From NCBI GenBank assembly GCA_050157065.1, contig CP189573.1: DNA of 64,000 nt, one strand, 5' to 3'. Position 1 is the stretch's first letter; each line of letters begins with the position of its first letter. Shown here one piece after another: positions 16,601 to 22,415 of the stretch. Source of the DNA: Avipropionibacterium sp050157065. GTDB taxonomy: Bacteria; Actinomycetota; Actinomycetes; Propionibacteriales; Propionibacteriaceae. Under the pieces are notes generated by a model, which saw only the letters and a program-made list of their open reading frames with translations, was not told the DNA's origin and made no database searches. The position numbers and the translations under genes were made by a program.

Positions 16601-17525
16601 GCTGGCGTCGGTGTTCGACGTCTACCAGCGGGCCCGGGCCGGCCTGGTCCGGGTGCGCGAGCTGCTCGAGCTCAAGACCTCGACCCCGGTCAACACCGAT
16701 GCGGTGAACCCGGACGAGATCGAGGGTGACATCAAGCTCGAGGGGGTCCGGCTGCGCTACGCCGGGACCGCCACCGATGCGCTGAAGCGGGTCGACCTGC
16801 ACATCCCGGCCGGCCAGCGGGTCGCGTTCGTCGGTCGTACGGGTGCCGGCAAGTCGACCACGGTGAAGCTGGTGTCGCGGTTCTACGACCCGACCGAGGG
16901 TGAGCTGTTGATCGACGACGTGCCGTTGCCCGACCTCGACCTGGTCCAGTACCGGCGGCGTCTTGGCTACGTACCGCAGGAACCGCACCTGTTCACCCGG
17001 ACCGTGCGGGACAACATCGCCTACGGCCGACCGGACGCGACGGACGCCGAGGTGGAGGCCGCCGCCCGCGCGGTGGGGGCGCACGAGTTCATCTCGCGGA
17101 TGCCCGACGGCTACCACCACATGATCACCGAGCGTGGCCGGTCGCTCTCGGCGGGCCAGCGGCAGTTGCTGTGCCTGGCGCGGGCGCTGCTGATCGACCC
17201 GGCGATCCTGATCCTGGACGAGGCGACCTCGAACCTCGACCTGGCGAGCGAACGCAAGGTCAACCAGGCGATGCGGGTCGTCGCCCAGGGTCGTACCACC
17301 CTGGTCGTCACGCACCGGCCGCAGTCGCTGCACTGGGTGGAGCGGGTGTTGGTGGTCTCAGGCGGCGAGATCGTCGGCGACACCACCCCGCACCAGTACC
17401 TCGCCGAGCACGACGCACCCGCCGATGCCGGGTCAGGCGAGGCTGGTGGGGCTGGTGTGGCTGGTGTGGCTGATGGGGCCGATGGTGAGCCGGCTCGCGG
17501 CGAGAAGGTGGCCGCGGCGGTCTGA
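13635..17525 (+). CDS. Fused heterodimer-type ABC exporter (TMD-NBD-TMD-NBD)
   Basis: 1296 residues: basic N-terminus with a DDKRP x3 repeat (about 38-52), TMD1, NBD1 (about 390-630), TMD2 (about 710-1010), NBD2 (about 1030-1270), and a Gly/Ala tail. NBD1 has Walker A GPSGCGKST (427-435) and intact LSGGQ (531-535), but Asp556 replaces the catalytic Glu (LLLDDATSS) and Tyr587 replaces the switch His (VAYRES). NBD2 has Walker A GRTGAGKST (1067-1075), catalytic Glu1196 and His1227, but LSAGQ at 1171. So one composite ATP site (NBD1 Walker A/B plus NBD2 signature) is degenerate and the other canonical, as in BmrCD/TM287-288 type exporters, here joined in one chain. Substrate unknown, perhaps drug or lipid. 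Confidence 0.93.
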   Translation: MSVSVFRTRTSKPNSFTNSARELLVRARPDSLRRRRTDDKRPDDKRPDDKRPDQRDSGGPSWRRRMMPVVRRHRGVLIATVALATVYAAAQSFIPLVQQIVLDDAIIEPTIPLLPWLSLLAVLGIAMGGLSAAWRYLSAKAALKVQHDIRDQIYDTLQRLDFSGHSQLQSGQLVSRASGDLRWVQVLIGFFGQLAATVIGIVLSLAVMMQLSPLLAVIVMIIIVAVFAVTHRMRGNVHAAGWDAQRSEAELMTEIEEAVLGVRVVRAFGQEEAETKRLHHSLIDMFRSRVRAVRLRAPFLASLMAGPQIGQVVILGLGGLMVASGELTVGIFLAFISYLTQLAAKARTIGMVLSNMPQCQAAVERIGEILDLRPTLVEAEAARSPEARGGRIEFSDVSFAYADGDGHKVLDGLDLTIEPGETVALVGPSGCGKSTALQLIPRYFEAGSGVVSVDGTDVADQPIAELRGRIAMVFENSFLFSDTVANNIAYGRPDATQEEIEAAAKAALAHEFILELDEGYDTPIGERGMTLSGGQRQRVALARALLINPDVLLLDDATSSVDTSVEHEIHANLEPYLANATAVLVAYRESTVRMADRVVVLDRGRVADQGTHEDLFARSELYRDLFGDLEGDADGAADLLPAARRGEFAATASSWESRQDATGRVPLDLGIPPALAARIASLPPFKDKTQVDLPAEDTNTEPFKLLKFLKPYRVGLFIGLLLVAAETLLTLLNPLLVREGVNGGMLAGERGVLLAVCGAAAALAIGLYFVQRDSQIWTQRTTERLLVALRARVYGQLQRLGIDYYDRTQAGRIMTRMTSDIDAISELLRVGLINLMMAVLTFVGMSFVVVALDPRLALTVLCVIPPAALATVWYRKRASVAYDEARERTSMLNANLQESLVGIRVTHAYRREARNLQKFDGIGKEFIHWSLKSAFATSVYVGIFEVLSILATVAVLGLGAMFVGAGTLAIGTLLAFMLYLAQVFAPVQQLASVFDVYQRARAGLVRVRELLELKTSTPVNTDAVNPDEIEGDIKLEGVRLRYAGTATDALKRVDLHIPAGQRVAFVGRTGAGKSTTVKLVSRFYDPTEGELLIDDVPLPDLDLVQYRRRLGYVPQEPHLFTRTVRDNIAYGRPDATDAEVEAAARAVGAHEFISRMPDGYHHMITERGRSLSAGQRQLLCLARALLIDPAILILDEATSNLDLASERKVNQAMRVVAQGRTTLVVTHRPQSLHWVERVLVVSGGEIVGDTTPHQYLAEHDAPADAGSGEAGGAGVAGVADGADGEPARGEKVAAAV

Positions 17526-17549
17526 GAAGCCGCCCGAAAGTGGGTCTCC

Positions 17550-17625
17550 GTCGTAAAAAGGGGCGCCACAGCGACACACGTGGAGCTCACGTCCAGCTGT
17601 GTCGCTGTGGCGCCCTTTGCTGCGA
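17550..17625. repeat. Palindromic intergenic element, copy 3 (most regular)
   Basis: The core 17561-17615 is nearly a perfect hairpin: GGGCGCCACAGCGACACA at the left and TGTGTCGCTGTGGCGCCC at the right, with a centre containing CGTGGAGCTCACGTCCAGC. Outer ends GTCGTAAAAAGG and CCTTTGCTGCGAC are also inverted-repeat-like. It lies between the convergent ends of the ABC exporter and the TetR gene. Confidence 0.92.
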
Positions 17626-17638
17626 CCGCATCGCCGTC

Positions 17639-17716
17639 GCGGAGCCGAGATCGTGCCCGCGGAGCCGAGATCGTGCCCGCGGAGCCGAGATCGCGCCCGC
17701 GGCGCCCAGACCGCGT
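17639..17716. repeat. Tandem 20-bp repeats
   Basis: GGAGCCGAGATCGTGCCCGC at 17641-17660 and 17661-17680 (identical), 17681-17700 (one change, GTG to GCG), then a degenerate copy GGCGCCCAGACCGCG at 17701-17715. The array sits between palindromic copy 3 and the stop of the TetR gene at 17728. Confidence 0.92.
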
Positions 17717-17727
17717 GGGAGACCAGG

Positions 17728-18306
17728 TCACCGCGCCGGTGGATCCGAACCGGCGGCGTCGGGGACCAGCAATGAGCTGATCCGGGCGATGACCTCCGGC
17801 CGGTGCTGGCCTGCGTGGTCGGCGGCCAGGAAGTGGGCACCGATCGCCGAGGTGATGGCGAGCAGGCTCCGCGCCTCGACCTCGTCCGGATCGTCACAGA
17901 CCGACCCGATCAACTCGCGCAACAGGTCCATCCGGGCGTTGTCGACCCGGCGGAGTCGATCGGCCACCTCCGCGTCCCGCCGGGCCCAGTCCCGGACCGC
18001 CAGGTCGATGGGCAGCAGTCGGTCGTCGGAGAAGGTGAGGTGGCCGGCACGGGTCGCCCGGGTGCGTGGATCGCCGCCCTCGGCCTCGACCCGCGCGAGC
18101 ACCTCGTCCACGCTCTCGCGCTCCCAGGTGTCGAGCATCGCGGTGAGCAGGGCGTCCCGGTTGGTGAAGTAGCCGTAGAAGCCGCCCTTGGTGACGCCGA
18201 GCTGTTGCGCCAACGCCTCGATCCGGACCGCCTCAGGCCCGGCCGCCGCGAGTGCCGCCAGTCCCTGCTCGATCCACTTCTCCCGCGGTGTCCGTTGTGC
18301 GCCCAC
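17728..18306 (-). CDS. TetR family transcriptional repressor
   Basis: 192 residues from GTG 18304-18306 with AGGAGG 7 bases upstream. The N-terminal helix-turn-helix is at about 28-48 (RIEALAQQLGVTKGGFYGYFTNRDALL), the remainder an all-helical ligand-binding domain. It is divergent from the DUF2867-like gene. The shared promoter region holds two identical-arm 20-bp palindromes that are almost certainly its operators, so it should repress that gene and itself. Inducer unknown. Confidence 0.93.
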   Translation of the reverse strand: MGAQRTPREKWIEQGLAALAAAGPEAVRIEALAQQLGVTKGGFYGYFTNRDALLTAMLDTWERESVDEVLARVEAEGGDPRTRATRAGHLTFSDDRLLPIDLAVRDWARRDAEVADRLRRVDNARMDLLRELIGSVCDDPDEVEARSLLAITSAIGAHFLAADHAGQHRPEVIARISSLLVPDAAGSDPPAR

Positions 18307-18437
18307 CTGCTGCCTCCTGCCGTCGTGCTCGTGCCGACCACGCCTGACCCGGGGTCATGTCGCTGTGCTGCCTCATGTGCGGCGGCGACGCGCTTGGCGC
18401 ACCTGAGCTGGGAGCGGGCCCGGCCGTGTCGACCCGC

Positions 18438-18457
18438 GTTGTACGCAACCGTACAAC
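18438..18457. promoter_or_regulatory. TetR operator O1 overlapping the -35 region
   Basis: Perfect palindrome GTTGTACG-CAAC-CGTACAAC. TTGTAC within it can serve as -35, with an extended -10 TGCTAGCGT at 18461-18469 just downstream. It lies 132 bases from the repressor start and 68 bases before the target ATG. Confidence 0.85.
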
Positions 18458-18473
18458 CGGTGCTAGCGTCATG

Positions 18474-18493
18474 GTTGTACGCATCCGTACAAC
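18474..18493. promoter_or_regulatory. TetR operator O2 over the transcription start
   Basis: Perfect palindrome GTTGTACG-CATC-CGTACAAC, same 8-base arms as O1, start-to-start distance 36 bases. It is placed right after the -10 TAGCGT and 12 bases before the target ATG, with CAGGAG following as ribosome binding site. Binding here would block initiation. Confidence 0.85.
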
Positions 18494-18505
18494 ACAGGAG
18501 CCAGC

Positions 18506-19027
18506 ATGTCACTGACCATCGCCACCCGGGTGCTCGACGACGCCTCCGTCTCGCCCACGACCCGGACACTCAGCACACTCAATCGAATCGACTACGTCGA
18601 CGAGTTCACCGCCCGAACCGAGGTGACCGCCGCCCCGGAGCAGTGGGCCCGTGTCATGTTCGGTGACGAACCGCAGCCCCTGGCCCGGTTCATCTGGCAG
18701 GGCCTGCTCAAGCTCGACCTACTGCCCGGACGGTCGGCCGACACGATCGCCGGCTGGCCCGTCACCGGCCGGGGTGAGGACTGGATCCGGCTGACGACGC
18801 AGTCACGCGAAATGGGGGCCGAGTTGGTGGTCCAGGCCGGCGACGGGTCGGTCTCGCTCAGCACCTTCGTGCGGTATGACCAGCCCGGGGGTCGTCGGCG
18901 TTGGGTGAGGCTGTCCCGGGTGCACCGGCTGCTGGCACCCAGCATCCTGCGCGACGCAGACGCCACCCTGAGTTCGTCGGTCCTGGTTTCGTCGTCTCCG
19001 GGCTCATCGAGTCCGGCCGGGCCGTGA
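18506..19027 (+). CDS. DUF2867-like protein under TetR control
   Basis: 173 residues from ATG 18506. The fold appears to be an SRPBCC/DUF2867-like small-molecule-binding domain: YVDEFTARTEVTAAPEQWARVMFGD at about 30-54, VTGRGEDWIRLTTQSREMGAELVVQ around 92-116, then WVRLSRVHRLLAPSIL. The C-terminal 20 residues are Ser-rich. The neighbouring TetR gene and double operator show that it is expressed on induction, so a detoxifying or lipid/polyketide-handling role is possible but unproven. Its stop codon (19025-19027) lies within the outer arm of palindromic copy 4. Confidence 0.75.
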   Translation: MSLTIATRVLDDASVSPTTRTLSTLNRIDYVDEFTARTEVTAAPEQWARVMFGDEPQPLARFIWQGLLKLDLLPGRSADTIAGWPVTGRGEDWIRLTTQSREMGAELVVQAGDGSVSLSTFVRYDQPGGRRRWVRLSRVHRLLAPSILRDADATLSSSVLVSSSPGSSSPAGP

Positions 19028-19097
19028 GAAGAGGCGTCTGAACGACACACGTGGAGCTGACGTCCACCCGCGTCGCTGTGGCGCACTCCCTCACGAG
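19021..19097. repeat. Palindromic intergenic element, copy 4, holding both flanking stop codons
   Basis: Ends CCGTGAGAAGAGGCG and GCGCACTCCCTCACGAG; the core has ACGACACACGTGGAGCTGACG and CGTCGCTGTGGCGC, broken here by position (about 19040 and 19070). The TGA of the left gene is at 19025-19027 in one terminal repeat; the TGA of the right, convergent gene is at 19091-19093 in the other. The whole spacer is the element. Confidence 0.85.
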
Positions 19098-20392
19098 ACC
19101 GAGGGCATCCCGGCGACGTCGGCGACCCCGACCTGCATCGGCAGCACGTCACGGGTGGCGCAGTGGGCGGCCACGGCACCGGCGGCCTGACCCGTCACAC
19201 TCGCGGTCCCGGTCACCCGGTAGCTCGAGTGGGCCAGGAAGTCGCCGCTGAGGCAGCGGCCGGCCATCATCAGGTTGTCGATGTCGGCCGAGACCAGGGT
19301 CCCCAGCGGCACCCCGTACGGCTTGACCGGTCGCAGGCCACGGTCGTCGCCGATGGTGCTCCGGGCCGGGTCGGGGGAGTGCACGTCCATCGCAAAGGTG
19401 CTGACGGTGACGGCCTCGTCGGTGATCCGGCCCTCCGCCAGGTCGTCGCCGGTCAGCGTCGTGCGGCCCCGGATCCGCCGGCCTTCCCGGATCCCGATCT
19501 GGTCTGCCGTGCTCACCAGGACGAGGTCGGACCACGGACCGCCGAGCCGCCGAAGCGCAGCCACCGAGGCGTGCACCTCTTCGCGCGCCGCCAGGGTGGC
19601 TGCGGTCAGCGCATCGGCATCGTCGGGGCGTACCCCGTACATGTGGTTGGCCATCAGCACGAAGAAGTCCCGGCCGATGTTGAACAGCGTCGGATTGCCG
19701 TAGCTGGGGACGAATCCGACTTTGTCCAGCTCCGCCCGCAGCCGGGCCTTCCGGTCGGGGACGGTGTGGTCCCAGTACTCGCGGACGTCGGTGGCGCGGA
19801 CCCCGGCCAGCACGCCGAGCAGGCTCAGCGGCTGCATTCCGCCTTCGGCGTTGCCGAGGTCGAACCCCGCTCCGGCGCGGGCGGCGACGTCACCGTCACC
19901 GGTGCAGTCGATGATCACCTTGCCCTGCCAGGCTTCGCGGCCCGACTTCGACTCGGTGATCACGTGGCTCAGCCGGCCCGGTTCCGACGCCACCGTGTCC
20001 ACCACGCGTGTGCCCAGCCGGATGTCGACCCCGGCGGCGACGCAGAACTGTTCGACGACGAGCTTCATGGTCTCGGGGAAGAAGAGGAAGTGGGACTTGT
20101 TCCGCTCGTGGTAGGAGTCGCGGGCGCGCAGCTCGGTGACGAGCTCGGTCAGGATCGTGCCAGGCTTGTTGGCGTCGATCACCCCGGACAACAGCCCGGA
20201 GGTCCACACCCCGCCGAGGCAGCCGCCACTCTCGATCAGCAACGTGCGAGCCCCCTGCCGCGCGGACGCGATGGCGGCGCACAGGCCGGCCGGCCCGCCA
20301 CCACACACGATCACGTCGTAGCTCCGTACGACGGGGGTCTCCCGCTGCTCAGCAATCGTTGCTGGGGCGACGTCAGGTGACGGGGTGGCCAT
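19091..20392 (-). CDS. FAD-dependent oxidoreductase (FAD_oxidored family)
   Basis: 433 residues. FAD-binding GxGxxG occurs as YDVIVCGGGPAGLCAAIASARQG near residue 25-47; VIIDCTGDGDVAARAGAGFDLG (about 160) and the C-terminal FAD contact MMAGRCLSGDFLAHSSYRVTGT (split by consensus) follow. This family (Pfam 12831 type) occurs in polysaccharide and secondary-metabolite loci, usually with unknown substrate. A second member lies at 39605-41215. The ATG at 20392 sits only 6 bases from a TATACT box, so translation is probably leaderless. The 3' end lies in palindromic copy 4. Confidence 0.88.
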   Translation of the reverse strand: MATPSPDVAPATIAEQRETPVVRSYDVIVCGGGPAGLCAAIASARQGARTLLIESGGCLGGVWTSGLLSGVIDANKPGTILTELVTELRARDSYHERNKSHFLFFPETMKLVVEQFCVAAGVDIRLGTRVVDTVASEPGRLSHVITESKSGREAWQGKVIIDCTGDGDVAARAGAGFDLGNAEGGMQPLSLLGVLAGVRATDVREYWDHTVPDRKARLRAELDKVGFVPSYGNPTLFNIGRDFFVLMANHMYGVRPDDADALTAATLAAREEVHASVAALRRLGGPWSDLVLVSTADQIGIREGRRIRGRTTLTGDDLAEGRITDEAVTVSTFAMDVHSPDPARSTIGDDRGLRPVKPYGVPLGTLVSADIDNLMMAGRCLSGDFLAHSSYRVTGTASVTGQAAGAVAAHCATRDVLPMQVGVADVAGMPSVS

Positions 20393-20398
20393 GGGCGG

Positions 20399-20404
20399 AG
20401 TATA
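20399..20404 (-). promoter_or_regulatory. -10 box for a leaderless FAD oxidoreductase message
   Basis: TATACT on the minus strand ends 6 bases before the ATG at 20392, placing the expected transcription start at or next to the start codon; no Shine-Dalgarno is present. Confidence 0.5.
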
Positions 20405-20462
20405 GAAAGGCGCGCCTTCTGGTGTTCCGCGGGGCTGCGCTGAGCCGCGATCGGGGTGGCCT

Positions 20463-20540
20463 GTCGTAAGAGTGGCACTCTGAGCGACACACGTGGAGCT
20501 CACGTCCAGCTGTGTCGCTGTGGCGCCCACCCTTGCGACG
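20463..20540. repeat. Palindromic intergenic element, copy 5
   Basis: The core contains GAGCGACACACGTGGAGCTC and CCAGCTGTGTCGCTGTGG (identical to copy 3 there). Outer ends GTCGTAAGAGTGG and CCACCCTTGCGAC are near-perfect inverted repeats. It lies between the divergent starts of the FAD oxidoreductase and trpG and forms the right edge of the inserted block. Confidence 0.9.
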
Positions 20541-20604
20541 CCCCCCCGTCTCGGCGGCCCACCGGCGACGGCGGGCGCCCCGGCAGCCGTGGGATCATGG
20601 CGCC

Positions 20605-21240
20605 ATGTCCGCGCGGATCCTGGTGATCGACAACTACGACTCGTTCGTCTACAACCTCGTGCAGTACCTGGCCCAGATCGGGGCCGAGGTCGAGGTGTGG
20701 CGCAACGACGACGCCCGGTTCGACGCGCCCGGCTGGCACGAGCCGTACGACGGGATCCTGCTGTCACCCGGCCCCGGGACCCCCGAGCACGCCGGGGTCT
20801 GCATCGACGTGGTGCGCAACCTGGCCGGGACCGTGCCGATCTTCGGCGTCTGCCTCGGCCTGCAGGCGATCGCGGTCGCGTACGGGGGAGTGGTCGACCG
20901 GGCCCCGGAACTGCTGCACGGCAAGACGTCCGAGGTGTTCCACCAGGGGGCCGGCGTGATGGCCGGCCTGCCGTCCCCGTTCACCGCGACCCGCTACCAC
21001 TCGTTGGCGCTGCGTCCCGAGACCCTGCCCGACATGCTGGCGGTCACCGCGCGCACCGAGTCCGACGTGATCATGGCCGTACGGCACGTCGACCTGCCGG
21101 TCGAGGCGGTCCAGTTCCACCCCGAGTCGGTACTGACCGAGGGCGGCTACCAGATGCTCGCCAACTGGTTGGCCGAGTGTGGGGACGCCGACGCCCCGGC
21201 TCGGGCCGCCGACCTGAGCCCGCTGATGAGCGCGGGCTGA
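20605..21240 (+). CDS. trpG: Anthranilate/aminodeoxychorismate synthase glutamine amidotransferase subunit
   Basis: 211 residues. Class I glutamine amidotransferase: ILVIDNYDSFVYNLVQYL at the start, LSPGPGTP, nucleophile Cys in FGVCLGLQ (about residue 83), and His/Glu of the triad in VQFHPESVLTEGG. It supplies ammonia to the TrpE or PabB partner, neither of which is nearby. A lone trpG/pabA next to pknB is the conserved actinobacterial arrangement (Rv0013 in M. tuberculosis). ATG 20605 was chosen by family start. It converges on the serine hydrolase gene. Confidence 0.95.
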   Translation: MSARILVIDNYDSFVYNLVQYLAQIGAEVEVWRNDDARFDAPGWHEPYDGILLSPGPGTPEHAGVCIDVVRNLAGTVPIFGVCLGLQAIAVAYGGVVDRAPELLHGKTSEVFHQGAGVMAGLPSPFTATRYHSLALRPETLPDMLAVTARTESDVIMAVRHVDLPVEAVQFHPESVLTEGGYQMLANWLAECGDADAPARAADLSPLMSAG

Positions 21241-21263
21241 CCCGAACCCGGCGACGGGGACGA

Positions 21264-22352
21264 TCACTCGTCGAACAACGACCAGAACGCCTCCATCACG
21301 GTCGGCACGGCCGGTGCGTCGACGGCGAGCTGGGTGTGGAGCACGGCGGCCCGCCCGGTCGCGGGGTCGGCGTACCCGATGCCGCCGAGGCCACCGGCCC
21401 AGCCGAACCTGCCGTCGGGGCGCACTTCCACGTGCAGGCCCCAACCGCTGCCGGGCTCCAGCATCCCGGCGGCGGTCGCGAGCTGCGACGGACCCAACGC
21501 GTTGGTACGGAGTTCGGTCACCGACGCGGGCGACAGCACGGCCGGTCCGTGACCGAGCAGCGAACCGAGGAAGGCCAGCTGGTCGGGCACCGTCGACAGC
21601 AGACCGCACGCCAGCGACCGGAACTCCGGCGCCGTGGTGTGCAGACCGGCCGGGACGTCGTACGGCACCAGTCGGCCCTCGTCGTCGGCGGTGTACGCGG
21701 TCGCCAGCCGGTCCGGGTCCCCGACGAACCCCGTGCCGGTCATCCCCAACCGGCCGCACACGTGCACGTCGAGCAGCCGGTCCAGCGGCTCCCCGGTGGC
21801 CCGTTCGAGCACCACGCCGAGCAGGTCGCTGCTGGTGTGGTAGCGCCAGGCCGTCCCCGGCTGGTCGGCCAACGGCAGTTCGGCCAACCGCGCCACGTAC
21901 TCGTCGGGGGTCATCGGCGGTGCGAACGGCCCCGGGGCGACCGACCGGGCCGCCATCGCCTCGGTCAACGGTGCGCCGTCGACCCATCCCAGCCCCGAGG
22001 TCATGGTCAGCAGCTGCCGTACGGTGATCGCCGACTCCGCGGGGACGGTGTCGGTCAGCGGTCCGTCCGGGGCGGTGAGGACCCGCGGTGCCGCGAACTC
22101 CGGCACCCACCGGGCGATCGGTTCGTCGAGGTCGATCAGCTCGAGCTCGGCCAGCCGTGAGGTGAGCACCCCGGCGATCGGCTTGCTGCACGAGGTGATC
22201 GCGAACTGGGTGTCCTCGGTCATCGGCGGGCCGTCCAGGCTGCGACGTCCGCCGGTGGAGATCTGGATGCTGTTCCGGTCCCGCCGACCGGCCACCCACC
22301 CCGCCAGTCGCCCCTCGTCCAGCAGCGGTTGCAACAGCTCACGCGTGGTCAT
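21264..22352 (-). CDS. Serine hydrolase of the class C beta-lactamase/esterase family
   Basis: 362 residues, no signal peptide. The catalytic SxxK is S-C-S-K in FAITSCSKPIAGVL (about 55), the second motif Y-H-T in WRYHTSSDLLGVV (about 168), where most relatives have Y-x-N. A GWAGGLGG segment near 318 takes the place of the HxG third motif. Likely a cytoplasmic esterase or peptidase rather than a resistance enzyme. It follows pknB on the same strand with a 63-base gap, so it may be read through from the kinase operon. Confidence 0.85.
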   Translation of the reverse strand: MTTRELLQPLLDEGRLAGWVAGRRDRNSIQISTGGRRSLDGPPMTEDTQFAITSCSKPIAGVLTSRLAELELIDLDEPIARWVPEFAAPRVLTAPDGPLTDTVPAESAITVRQLLTMTSGLGWVDGAPLTEAMAARSVAPGPFAPPMTPDEYVARLAELPLADQPGTAWRYHTSSDLLGVVLERATGEPLDRLLDVHVCGRLGMTGTGFVGDPDRLATAYTADDEGRLVPYDVPAGLHTTAPEFRSLACGLLSTVPDQLAFLGSLLGHGPAVLSPASVTELRTNALGPSQLATAAGMLEPGSGWGLHVEVRPDGRFGWAGGLGGIGYADPATGRAAVLHTQLAVDAPAVPTVMEAFWSLFDE

Positions 22353-22415
22353 GACTCAACCCTGCCAGCACACCCGAGACCCGACCCGGAAAGGACGACG
22401 CCGTACGGGCCGGGC

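Noticed and set aside
13635..17525. Two separate half-transporter genes
   Set aside because: The frame is continuous through the linker between NBD1 and TMD2 with no start or ribosome binding site there.
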